Source of the DNA: Bacteroides neonati
GTDB lineage: Bacteria; Bacteroidota; Bacteroidia; Bacteroidales; Bacteroidaceae
Direction of reading: 5' to 3'
NCBI RefSeq assembly: GCF_000499785.1
Contig: NZ_HG726019.1
Span: 630,645 to 694,644 of the forward strand
DNA length: 64,000 nt
The notes beneath the pieces were generated by a model. It searched no databases. It saw nothing but the letters and a program-made list of their open reading frames with translations, and was not told the DNA's origin. The translations under genes and the position numbers were made by a program. The number at the start of each line of letters is the position of its first letter. Position 1 is the first letter of the stretch. Shown one piece after another: positions 9,855-17,454 of the stretch.

Positions 9855-10637
9855 ATGAAAAATTTTTTAATAGCCGTAGCTACGATCACATTGCTGATAC
9901 TTTCAACCAATGTTCAGTCACAGACTCGTCGCGTAACAGGAAGTAAAAAGTACATTACGAAAGACGTAAAAGTGGCCAACTTTAACGAAATTCGCCTCAT
10001 GGGTAGTCCGGATATCGTTTATACGCAAACAAACGGAAAAACAGAAGTGCAGGTGTATGGCTCAGACAACATTGTCGATCTACTCGAAATCGCTGTTATA
10101 AAAGAGGTACTCGTTGTTAAGTTTAAGAGCAACACTCAAATCAATAATAGCGGGAAGCTCGAAGTAAGAGTCTCTAACCCCGGTTTGAAAAGCATAAGCG
10201 TACAAGGATCGGGCGATATCAAGTTGGCCAATAACTTCAAAAGCAAAGAGAATCTGGGCATTTACATTCAAGGATCAGGCGATGTGGAAGGAAGTGGCGT
10301 AAACTGCAACGAACTTTCTCTATCCATCCAAGGATCGGGAGATATTTCTTTGCATGGAGTGAGCAGCCCTTCAGTTAAAGCAAGCATCGAAGGGTCGGGT
10401 GATGTAGAACTATCAGGAACAGCCAAGGAGGCAAACTATCGGGTAGCCGGTTCGGGAGACATCAATGCCACCGAGCTAAAAGTGTCGAATGCCGACATAC
10501 AAATCAATGGTTCGGGAGATATTGGCTGCCAGGTAACCGACAATATGAAAGTTCGTGTCAACGGTAGTGGCGAAGTGTCTTATAAAGGAAATCCACAAAT
10601 TGATTCACCCCGCAATAAAGGATTACGGAAACTCTAA
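9855..10637 (+). CDS. DUF2807 (head GIN domain) secreted protein, GSGD-repeat type
   Basis: 260 residues with a Sec signal peptide (LLILSTNVQSQ) and no lipobox Cys, so probably periplasmic or surface-located in free form. The body is a DUF2807 solenoid like its upstream neighbour, but the repeated turn is GSGDI/GSGDV rather than GVGDI (QGSGDIKL, QGSGDVEG, QGSGDISL, EGSGDVEL, AGSGDINA, NGSGDIGC, NGSGEVSY). The first ~90 residues align with the neighbour by eye (YTQTNGKTEVQVYGSDNIV against YTQSTDGTTSVKIYGPDNIV), so the pair is a tandem duplication. A strong terminator follows it. Confidence 0.9.
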   Translation: MKNFLIAVATITLLILSTNVQSQTRRVTGSKKYITKDVKVANFNEIRLMGSPDIVYTQTNGKTEVQVYGSDNIVDLLEIAVIKEVLVVKFKSNTQINNSGKLEVRVSNPGLKSISVQGSGDIKLANNFKSKENLGIYIQGSGDVEGSGVNCNELSLSIQGSGDISLHGVSSPSVKASIEGSGDVELSGTAKEANYRVAGSGDINATELKVSNADIQINGSGDIGCQVTDNMKVRVNGSGEVSYKGNPQIDSPRNKGLRKL

Positions 10638-10668
10638 ACTCTCTATATTCTCTCTTTACTTCACAAAT

Positions 10669-10701
10669 AAAAGGGCTACTGCATCTCGCGGTAGCCCTTT
10701 T
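10669..10701 (+). terminator. Rho-independent terminator after the DUF2807 operon
   Basis: Perfect 11-base stem AAAAGGGCTAC / GTAGCCCTTTT around an 11-base loop, followed by TATTTAGTTAG. It lies 31 bases after the stop codon. Confidence 0.85.
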
Positions 10702-10821
10702 ATTTAGTTAGTATTTTACGAAAATTTAATTGAGTTGAAACTTCACAGCCTCGCATCATGTTGTTTTAATTAAGCATTCTAACTATATTATATGTTTAAA
10801 GCAAATGAAAATATCTTTTTA

Positions 10822-11304
10822 TTAAGAGCGTTTCTGCTTCACCGAAGCAGCTAACCGAGCAATAAACTCTGGGTTCATATTTCCGGTAAAGTTAACTACT
10901 ACAAAATGATTCTTCTCGTGCATGAGCATCACCACTTCAATGATTACCTTCTTCTTTTTGCGCACCATAATCTGGCAATTACCCGATTTATCGCTAAAAG
11001 AGAGATAAGGTTCAAATCGTCCGGTGTTCTTTTCTACAATCTTCAACGCTTCATTATAGTATTCGGAACCGTTCACCTTGGCGGTGAGCATCTGCATACT
11101 TTTGAGGTTGGAGATAATATTCAGCACTTTATTATCCTTTTCCGCATCGTTCTTAATAATCTCCTCCATCATTTTCGGACTGATGGTTACACAAGATAGA
11201 TTAGAGTCAGCCTTGTGTTCAGTCAAGAAACGAGAAGTAAAATCCTGTGCCATCACAGACACAGAGAACAATGCCATCCAGCATATTAAAAGAACGCTCT
11301 TCAT
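10822..11304 (-). CDS. DUF4252 secreted protein
   Basis: 160 residues with a Sec signal peptide ending near VSVMAQ. The mature domain matches DUF4252, small Bacteroidetes envelope proteins that occur with ECF sigma factors. The basic stretch RKKKKVIIEVVMLM lies in its C-terminal half. It is the third gene of the sigma/anti-sigma-like/DUF4252 operon; its start follows the second gene's stop directly. Function unknown; expression under the adjacent sigma factor is inferred. Confidence 0.88.
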   Translation of the reverse strand: MKSVLLICWMALFSVSVMAQDFTSRFLTEHKADSNLSCVTISPKMMEEIIKNDAEKDNKVLNIISNLKSMQMLTAKVNGSEYYNEALKIVEKNTGRFEPYLSFSDKSGNCQIMVRKKKKVIIEVVMLMHEKNHFVVVNFTGNMNPEFIARLAASVKQKRS

Positions 11305-11817
11305 TTATTCTTTCATCATTTCGACCTTCTTTATTGACGACATACTGTCGACAATCTGCTGGTCTTTTGACTTATTTATACCTTCAGATAACATCATCAA
11401 TGCCGAAGAAACTTGCTTATACGCAACTTCCGGATCATCGTATGTATCTCTGTATGTATCGTAATTATAATCTAACGGCTCTCCGGCAAAGAAGGTGTGT
11501 TGCACCACATTGCCCAACGAAAGCATGATAGCTACCACTGCTGCTGCTTTGAATAAAGGCATAAACCTTTTAGTCAGCGTTAAGCGTTTGGCCTTCACAA
11601 CAGGCGTTTCTATCTGAGCCAACAAACGAGTATCAAAGTCGGCACTCAAACCTACTTCTTGCTGTACTTGCTGATAAACAAACAAGTCTTTATAGCAAAG
11701 CAGATGAGCCGGAACCTCTTCATGTAAGAAGAAAGACCGCAATTCCGATTCTTCTTCAATAGAAGTTTCGCATTGCCAATATTGCTCCAAAAGCTGTTCT
11801 ATGTGCTTACAATCCAT
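11305..11817 (-). CDS. Probable membrane anti-sigma factor
   Basis: About 170 residues. The cytoplasmic N-terminal part is acidic and helical and includes the pattern EQLLEQYWQCETSIEEE typical of Bacteroidetes anti-sigma-like proteins. One membrane helix follows at about residues 92-108 (PLFKAAAVVAIMLSLGNVV), then a short extracytoplasmic tail. I prefer the ATG ending at 11817 (MDCKHIEQ), which overlaps the sigma gene by 11 bases. An ATG at 11832 would give a 26-base overlap. No sequence-level zinc-binding anti-sigma motif is evident, so the function comes from topology and operon position. Confidence 0.75.
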   Translation of the reverse strand: MDCKHIEQLLEQYWQCETSIEEESELRSFFLHEEVPAHLLCYKDLFVYQQVQQEVGLSADFDTRLLAQIETPVVKAKRLTLTKRFMPLFKAAAVVAIMLSLGNVVQHTFFAGEPLDYNYDTYRDTYDDPEVAYKQVSSALMMLSEGINKSKDQQIVDSMSSIKKVEMMKE

Positions 11818-12316
11818 ATTCGTCAAATTCAATGTACCGTTGTTTCACTTTCTGTCGTGCTCTGAAGAGGTTCACTTTTACCTGTTCCTCCGTCAGATGT
11901 AGCACGTTCGCTATCTCTTTATAACTTTCTCCTTCTATATCTCTCAGTTGCATGATCAACCGTTGTTTTTCGGGCAGTTCATTCACTAATCGATGGATAA
12001 TGCTCATTCGTTCCTGATTCACCAATTGGTCGTAAGGCCCCGACGAATCGGTTTCTTCTTCCATGGCAGGGGTCAATTCGACTGTTTGAGCGTCTTTCTT
12101 CTGACTTCGGTCGATGGCCAAGTTTTTCGTTACCGTCAAACAATACGCTTCGATCGATCCAAATTGCGACCACTCTTCCCGTTTATTCCAGACCCTTATC
12201 ATCGTATCCTGTACAACATCCTCTGCTTCGGCCCTGTCAAGGGTAATTCGGAGTGCCAATCGAAAGAGTTTGTCTTTCAAAGGCAATATGTCGTTTCGAA
12301 AACTGATTTCTTGCAT
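11807..12316 (-). CDS. ECF RNA polymerase sigma factor
   Basis: 169-residue sigma-70 family protein with region 2 (AEDVVQDTMIRVWNKREEW, about residues 30-55) and region 4 (LPEKQRLIMQLRDIEGESYK then ANVLHLTEEQVKVNLFRARQ, about 110-160). It directs RNA polymerase to a limited promoter set. It heads an operon with an anti-sigma-like membrane protein and a DUF4252 protein. The motif AAC-N16-CGTC just upstream suggests autoregulation, and the same motif precedes the divergent DUF2807 pair. Confidence 0.95.
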   Translation of the reverse strand: MQEISFRNDILPLKDKLFRLALRITLDRAEAEDVVQDTMIRVWNKREEWSQFGSIEAYCLTVTKNLAIDRSQKKDAQTVELTPAMEEETDSSGPYDQLVNQERMSIIHRLVNELPEKQRLIMQLRDIEGESYKEIANVLHLTEEQVKVNLFRARQKVKQRYIEFDEYGL

Positions 12317-12328
12317 CTCTATAATAAT

Positions 12329-12353
12329 GACGGGTAAGTATTTGAAAAGTTAC
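12329..12353 (-). promoter_or_regulatory. ECF-type autoregulatory promoter of the sigma operon
   Basis: Read on the minus strand: GTAACTTTT, then CCGTCATTA, giving AAC-N16-CGTC, 12 bases before the sigma start. It matches the element at 9046-9077. No TAnnTTTG box was seen here. Confidence 0.5.
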
Positions 12354-12375
12354 AGCTACTCGAATCTTTTTTTAT

Positions 12376-13149
12376 TTATTTTTTTATCCGGGTTCCACCA
12401 TTTCCATTAATAGCTGATGCCAAGGTGATTACAACCTCACTCACACCTGCCCGAATGGCTTCGAAAGAGTTCTCTAATTTCGGAATCATGCCTCCTTGAA
12501 TCACTCCATCGGCTACGTATTGCTCAAATTCGGTGCGGTTGATGGTATCGATCACGCTGTCATCATCGTGTTCATCGCGCAGTACTCCTTTTTTCTCGAA
12601 ACAGAAAACCAGGGTTACATCAAACAGTTCGGCCAGTGCTTTGGCCGTTTCGCCGGCTATGGTATCGGCATTGGTATTGAGCAGATGTCCTTCGCCATCG
12701 TGTGTCAGCGGAGCCATAACCGGCACAACTCCCTTCTTGATAAGGTCTGAAAGCAAAGAGGCATCGACTTTATCGACATCCCCTACAAATCCGTAATCGA
12801 CCTCTTTGACCGGGCGTTTCACCGAACGAATCACATTCATATCGGCACCTGTGAGCCCCAGTGCATTGACTCCACGTGCCTGCAAACCGGCTACCATGTT
12901 TTTGTTCACCAACCCACCATATACCATGGTCACTACTTTCAGTGTTTCGCCGTCGGTAATGCGCCGCCCGTTAACCATCTGGCTTTCGATGCCCAACTGG
13001 GTAGCCAACCGGGTAGCTGAGCGACCACCGCCATGCACAAGCACCTTGTGCCCCTCGATAGCGGCAAAATCGTTCAATAATTGATTCAAAGTGGCCTCTT
13101 CTTCTACTATCTTGCCACCTACTTTAATCACTGTTAGTTTTTCTTTCAT
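12376..13149 (-). CDS. argB: Acetylglutamate kinase
   Basis: 257-residue amino-acid kinase family enzyme catalysing the second step of arginine synthesis. It has the N-terminal KVGGKIVEE strand-loop, the nucleotide-binding VLVHGGGRSAT glycine loop, a central NTNADTIAGETAKAL segment, and the C-terminal IQGGMIPKLENSFEAI motif, all typical of ArgB. It lies downstream of speA, whose product uses arginine, but a strong hairpin separates the two genes, so separate expression is likely. Confidence 0.93.
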   Translation of the reverse strand: MKEKLTVIKVGGKIVEEEATLNQLLNDFAAIEGHKVLVHGGGRSATRLATQLGIESQMVNGRRITDGETLKVVTMVYGGLVNKNMVAGLQARGVNALGLTGADMNVIRSVKRPVKEVDYGFVGDVDKVDASLLSDLIKKGVVPVMAPLTHDGEGHLLNTNADTIAGETAKALAELFDVTLVFCFEKKGVLRDEHDDDSVIDTINRTEFEQYVADGVIQGGMIPKLENSFEAIRAGVSEVVITLASAINGNGGTRIKK

Positions 13150-13184
13150 ACTGACTATATGTGTTATGCACCATTAGTTAACAC

Positions 13185-13236
13185 AAAGTTCCACAGAGTT
13201 TCTTTTTAAAATGAAAGAAAGACTCTGTGGAACTTT
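13185..13236 (-). terminator. Hairpin terminator between speA and argB
   Basis: Perfect 15-base inverted repeat AAAGTTCCACAGAGT / ACTCTGTGGAACTTT (13185-13199 and 13222-13236), with the loop side continuing as TTTCTTT/AAAGAAA. It lies 20 bases past the speA stop on the minus strand and should end speA transcripts; an outer CACAAAG/CTTTGTG pair may extend it. Confidence 0.75.
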
Positions 13237-13256
13237 ATATGACTTTGTGGTGAGAT

Positions 13257-15149
13257 TTATTCTAAATAGGTATATCCATAAAGTCCCGAACGATAATTCG
13301 ACAGGAACTCTTTTCCCTCTTCCACAGATATTTTGCCCTCTTTCACCGATTTGGTGACCCAGGTTTCGAGTGTACGAACCAGCTTTTTCGGATTATATTG
13401 TACGTAGTCGAGCACTTCGGCAACCGTTTCTCCATCAATAATCTGATCGATCGAATGGCCTTTGTCACTCACGGATACATGCACCGCATTGGTATCGCCA
13501 AAGAGATTGTGCATATCGCCCAATATCTCCTGATAAGCCCCCACCAGGAACACACCCATATAATAAGGTTCCTTTGCCTTCAGTGAGTGCACCGGTAGGT
13601 AGTGAGATACGTTTTTGGTCGAAATGAAGTTAGCAATCTTTCCGTCCGAGTCGCAAGTAATGTCCTGCAACGTAGCTGTACGCTCGGGCTTCTCGTCCAA
13701 GCGTTGAATGGGTATAATGGGGAATATCTGATCAATAGCCCACGAGTCGGGAAGCGATTGGAACAGTGAGAAATTACAGAAGTATTTATCAGCCAATAGC
13801 TTCGACAAGCCACGAAATTCATCGGGAGCATGCTTCAACCCTCCGGCAATCTGATTGATTTCGCGTGTGATGGACCAATACAGACGTTCGATCTGTGCAC
13901 GTGTCTTCAAATCGACAATACCGTGACTAAAGAGATCCAACGCTTCTTCCCGAATTTGCTGAGCATCATGCCAAGCCTCGAGCATCTTGTTTTGGTTCAG
14001 CTTGTCCCAGATACCATATAGTTCCTGCACCAGCTCATGTGCATCGGGAGCAATCTCTTCTTCATCGTCCCATTGAGGCAAGGTTGTCGTTTCGAGCACC
14101 TCGAAGATAAGAACCGAATGGTGTGCCGTTAGTGCACGTCCGCTCTCGGTTATGATATTAGGATGAGGAATACCGTTCTTATCGCTGGCATCTACCAGCG
14201 TAGAGATAGAGTCGTTTACATATTCCTGAATGGAGTAATTGACACTGCTTTCGCTGCTCGACGAGCGCGTACCGTCATAGTCCACACCCAATCCACCGCC
14301 AATGTCGACAAACTCAACCTTAAAGCCCATCGTATGTAGTTGCACATAGAATTGTGAAGCTTCGCGCAAGGCTGTTTTGATGCGTCTGATCTTAGTAACC
14401 TGGCTGCCGATATGGAAATGAATCAACTTCAAACAATCTTTCAGGTCTTTCCGCTCCAGGTAGTCGAGTGCTTCGAGCAGTTCGCTCGAGGTAAGTCCAA
14501 ACTTACTGGCGTCGCCTCCCGATTCTTCCCATTTGCCACTTCCCGAAGAAGCCAGTTTGATACGAATACCTATATTGGGACGTACATTGAGCTGCTTCGC
14601 CATCTTGGCAATCAGCTTCAACTCGTTCATTTTCTCGACTACCAAAAAGATGCGTTTGCCCATCTTTTGAGCGAGCAATGCCAATTCTACATAGCTCTCG
14701 TCCTTGTATCCATTACAGATAATTAACGAATCAGAATCTGTATTAATGGCAATCACAGCATGCAACTCTGGTTTAGAGCCCGCTTCGAGTCCCAAATTAA
14801 ATTTCTTGCCATGACTGATGATTTCTTCAACCACCGGGCGCATCTGATTCACCTTGATCGGATAAATAATAAAGTTTTGGGCTTTATAACCGTACTCTTC
14901 GGATGCTTGTTTAAAACAAGATGCCGTTTTTTCAATACGGTTATCCAAAATATCCGGAAAACGAACCAGCATCGGTGCCGCCACATCACGCAGCTGCAAC
15001 TCATCAACCAGTTCTTTTAAATCGACACCTACACCGTCTCTACGTGGTGTAACTACGACATGACCTTTGTCATTAATACCAAAGTACGAAGTACCCCACC
15101 CAGTAATGTTGTAGAGTTCCTCAGAATCTTCAATACGCCATTTTCTCAT
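13257..15149 (-). CDS. speA: Biosynthetic arginine decarboxylase
   Basis: 630-residue PLP enzyme of fold type III that makes agmatine from arginine for polyamine synthesis. The PLP lysine lies in FIIYPIKVNQM (about residue 97). Further family motifs are IGIRIKLAS, LIHFHIGSQV, VDIGGGLGVDYDGT and ITESGRALTAHHSVLI. The length agrees with the SpeA family. A -7 box TACTTTTG and a TTG 19 bases upstream of it lie in front (15192-15221), so it is a single-gene unit with the hairpin at 13.2 kb as its end. Confidence 0.96.
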   Translation of the reverse strand: MRKWRIEDSEELYNITGWGTSYFGINDKGHVVVTPRRDGVGVDLKELVDELQLRDVAAPMLVRFPDILDNRIEKTASCFKQASEEYGYKAQNFIIYPIKVNQMRPVVEEIISHGKKFNLGLEAGSKPELHAVIAINTDSDSLIICNGYKDESYVELALLAQKMGKRIFLVVEKMNELKLIAKMAKQLNVRPNIGIRIKLASSGSGKWEESGGDASKFGLTSSELLEALDYLERKDLKDCLKLIHFHIGSQVTKIRRIKTALREASQFYVQLHTMGFKVEFVDIGGGLGVDYDGTRSSSSESSVNYSIQEYVNDSISTLVDASDKNGIPHPNIITESGRALTAHHSVLIFEVLETTTLPQWDDEEEIAPDAHELVQELYGIWDKLNQNKMLEAWHDAQQIREEALDLFSHGIVDLKTRAQIERLYWSITREINQIAGGLKHAPDEFRGLSKLLADKYFCNFSLFQSLPDSWAIDQIFPIIPIQRLDEKPERTATLQDITCDSDGKIANFISTKNVSHYLPVHSLKAKEPYYMGVFLVGAYQEILGDMHNLFGDTNAVHVSVSDKGHSIDQIIDGETVAEVLDYVQYNPKKLVRTLETWVTKSVKEGKISVEEGKEFLSNYRSGLYGYTYLE

Positions 15150-15191
15150 TTTCTGTATTCTGTTCTGTTTTTAGTGAATAATTATAAGAAG

Positions 15192-15221
15192 CAAAAGTAC
15201 GTATAAATCTATAGCTTACAA
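15192..15221 (-). promoter_or_regulatory. Promoter of speA
   Basis: On the minus strand TTG (15221-15219), 19 bases, then TACTTTTG (15199-15192), an exact Bacteroides -33/-7 arrangement, 42 bases before the start codon. Confidence 0.7.
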
Positions 15222-15271
15222 TCAGAAAGGGTGCTTTTTTTCTCTATTCACTTGCAGAAAGTTCAATCAGG

Positions 15272-15799
15272 CTATACACTCAACAACTTGCATAAGCGCT
15301 CAACCGACTTTTCAATCTGTCGGTGATCCTCCAGTTCATCGCCATCAAACTGATAGTGAGCCTGTGTATAGAAAGGTGCACGTTTGTTCAATGCTTCTAC
15401 AATGAATGCCTTTAGCTCCTCGTCATTTTTGTTTTGTAGAATGGGACGTTGCTGCTTGGCTATACGCAACCGATGAAACAGCACATCGGGGTGAACATGC
15501 AGAAAAACAGTGCGTCCCTTGCTGTTCATAAATGCCATATTGTCGAAAAAGCAGGGAGCGCCGCCTCCGGTAGAGATCACCACATCTTCAAATTCGGCAA
15601 CCTCGTGAAGCATCGTCCGCTCCAGTTCCCGAAAGGCGGCTTCGCCTCTTTCGGTAAATAGTTCTCCTACCGTTTTATGCAAACGCTCTTCAATATACCA
15701 ATCTAAGTCGACAAAAGGAACCTGCAGTTTGCGGGCAAGTGCTTTTCCCAAGGTGGTTTTACCGGCACCCATATAGCCGGTTAGGAATATACGAATCAT
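15272..15799 (-). CDS. aroK: Shikimate kinase
   Basis: 175-residue P-loop kinase phosphorylating shikimate in aromatic amino acid synthesis. Walker A is GYMGAGKTT at residues 8-16. The shikimate site shows VDLDWYIEE and FRELE, and STGGGAPCF is the conserved Gly-rich Walker B-like stretch. The lid region carries RPILQ. It is downstream of the nitroreductase gene; a TACCTTTG box at 15820-15827 (minus strand) could give it its own promoter. Confidence 0.95.
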   Translation of the reverse strand: MIRIFLTGYMGAGKTTLGKALARKLQVPFVDLDWYIEERLHKTVGELFTERGEAAFRELERTMLHEVAEFEDVVISTGGGAPCFFDNMAFMNSKGRTVFLHVHPDVLFHRLRIAKQQRPILQNKNDEELKAFIVEALNKRAPFYTQAHYQFDGDELEDHRQIEKSVERLCKLLSV

Positions 15800-15833
15800 A
15801 GTTAATTACCTTTTTCCCACAAAGGTAAAAAAA

Positions 15834-16436
15834 TTATTCAAACACCTTCACCCGGTCGACCAACGGTTTATATTCTTTTTCTCCGGGTTCGCTTACAGGC
15901 AGGCCAAAAGGCATTTCGGCAATAAGGCTCCAGCTTTGCGGCAAGTTCCATGTACGACGCACTTCTTCATCGATCAGCGGATTGTAGTGTTGCAACGAAG
16001 CTCCCAACCCGGCATCTTCCAACAGCGTCCAAATAGCCAACTGGTGCATAGCCGAAGTTTGCAAAGACCATACCGGAAAATTGTCTTTGTAGGCAGAAAA
16101 CATATCCTGCAGGCCTTTGACCACAGTTTGATCTTCAAAGAACAACACCGTACCGTATCCACAAGCAAAACTGCCGTCAATCTTTGCCTCAGTAGCTTTA
16201 AATGCTTCTGCAGGAACTATTTTGCGCAAGGTGTCTTTTACTATTTGCCAAAGCTTCCGATGATTTTCGCCCAATAGCAACACCACACGGGTAGACTGTG
16301 AGTTGAAGGCAGAAGGCACATGAGTCACTACAAAATTGACAAGCTCCTCGATCTGTTTGTTAGAGATGGGCGATTGATTGGTAATGGCATAATACGTGCG
16401 TCGATGCTTCAACGCCTCCATAAATGATTTCTCCAT
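15834..16436 (-). CDS. Nitroreductase-family oxidoreductase
   Basis: 200-residue FMN-binding protein of the nitroreductase superfamily. The start MEALKHRRTYYAI matches the phosphate-binding N terminus of the group, and the C-terminal part has the conserved SWSLIAEMPFGLPV segment. It belongs to the short YdgI/FRP-like branch whose physiological substrates are mostly unknown. It is followed 34 bases later by aroK on the same strand; no functional link is apparent. Confidence 0.88.
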   Translation of the reverse strand: MEKSFMEALKHRRTYYAITNQSPISNKQIEELVNFVVTHVPSAFNSQSTRVVLLLGENHRKLWQIVKDTLRKIVPAEAFKATEAKIDGSFACGYGTVLFFEDQTVVKGLQDMFSAYKDNFPVWSLQTSAMHQLAIWTLLEDAGLGASLQHYNPLIDEEVRRTWNLPQSWSLIAEMPFGLPVSEPGEKEYKPLVDRVKVFE

Positions 16437-16561
16437 AGGGCTATTTATTAATTGATTTGCGGTTTTCGTTATCTGTTAGAACAAGCTGTGCGTAAAAATT
16501 GTTCGATACTATAGAATATATTCGTACCTTTACACCCGTAAAAAATCAAGTACCACAACCT

Positions 16562-17200
16562 ATGGCCAAACAAAAGTTTTATGTAGTATGGGATGGCGTT
16601 ACACCAGGTATTTATAGCTCCTGGAACGAGTGTCTGTTGCAAACAAAAGGCTACGAAGGAGCCAAATACAAATCGTTCGACAGCCGCGAAGAAGCCGAAC
16701 AGGCCTTTGCCTCCTCTCCCTACGCATACATTGGCAAGAATGCAAAGAAAACTTCAGGAACAACCCATACCCATGCTTCCGGCACATTGCCCGCAGCCGT
16801 TATTGACAACAGCCTGGCAGTAGATGCTGCCTGTAGCGGTAATCCGGGGCCAATGGAGTATCGTGGGGTACATGTAGCCAGCCGGCAAGAAGTATTTCAT
16901 TTCGGCCCCACCAAAGGAACAAATAATATCGGTGAATTTCTGGCCTTGGTACACGGTCTTGCCCTGTTGAAGCAGAAGGCATTTGATATGCCAATTTATA
17001 GCGATAGCGCAATAGCCATCAGTTGGGTGAAACAGAAGAAATGCAAAACCAAACTAGACCGTACGGCAGAAACCGAGCAACTTTTCGTACTTATCGAGCG
17101 TGCCGAAAAGTGGTTGAAAGAGAATAAATACACCACGCGTATATTGAAATGGGAGACTCGTGAATGGGGAGAGATTCCGGCAGACTTCGGACGGAAGTAA
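16562..17200 (+). CDS. rnhA: Ribonuclease H with N-terminal viroplasmin domain
   Basis: 212 residues. Residues 1-50 (KFYVVWDGVTPGIYSSWNEC) form the caulimovirus viroplasmin-like hybrid-binding domain common in Bacteroidetes RNases H. The catalytic type 1 RNase H domain follows, with acidic residues in VDAACSGNPG, NIGEFLAL and YSDSAIAI and a C-terminal WGEIPADFGRK. I start at 16562 because a more upstream in-frame ATG (16499) overlaps a likely -7 box TACCTTTA at 16525-16532. The window thus has both RNase H types; this one cuts longer RNA-DNA hybrids. Confidence 0.93.
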   Translation: MAKQKFYVVWDGVTPGIYSSWNECLLQTKGYEGAKYKSFDSREEAEQAFASSPYAYIGKNAKKTSGTTHTHASGTLPAAVIDNSLAVDAACSGNPGPMEYRGVHVASRQEVFHFGPTKGTNNIGEFLALVHGLALLKQKAFDMPIYSDSAIAISWVKQKKCKTKLDRTAETEQLFVLIERAEKWLKENKYTTRILKWETREWGEIPADFGRK

Positions 17201-17319
17201 TACTAAAATTCAGAAAAAAAATCGTACACTCCATTTACTCCAAAAGAGCTATTTATCCTCAAAGATAAACACATAAGACCCTGATAATCAACTGTTAGAA
17301 AAGTACGTATTTTTATATA

Positions 17320-17385
17320 AAAAGAGTACGTACTCATTGATGCATAAAATAGTATATTATTGCATCATTAAGTACGTACTCTTTT
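17320..17385. repeat. Long inverted repeat (25-base arms) with AGTACGTACT cores
   Basis: The left arm at 17320-17344 (AAAAGAGTACGTACT then CATTGATGCA) pairs with the right arm at 17361-17385 with two mismatches around a 16-base AT loop. Each arm contains the self-complementary AGTACGTACT, and a third partial copy, AAAAGTACGTATTTT, starts near 17299. It sits between the convergent rnhA and ABC exporter genes. It may be a bidirectional terminator, but arm length and repeated palindromic cores exceed what termination needs. Confidence 0.8.
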
Positions 17386-17454
17386 CTATTAAGATATGCT
17401 AGTCTACGAGACAAGGTAAAATATCTTCCCTTTTAAACAAATCGCAATTAGCGC

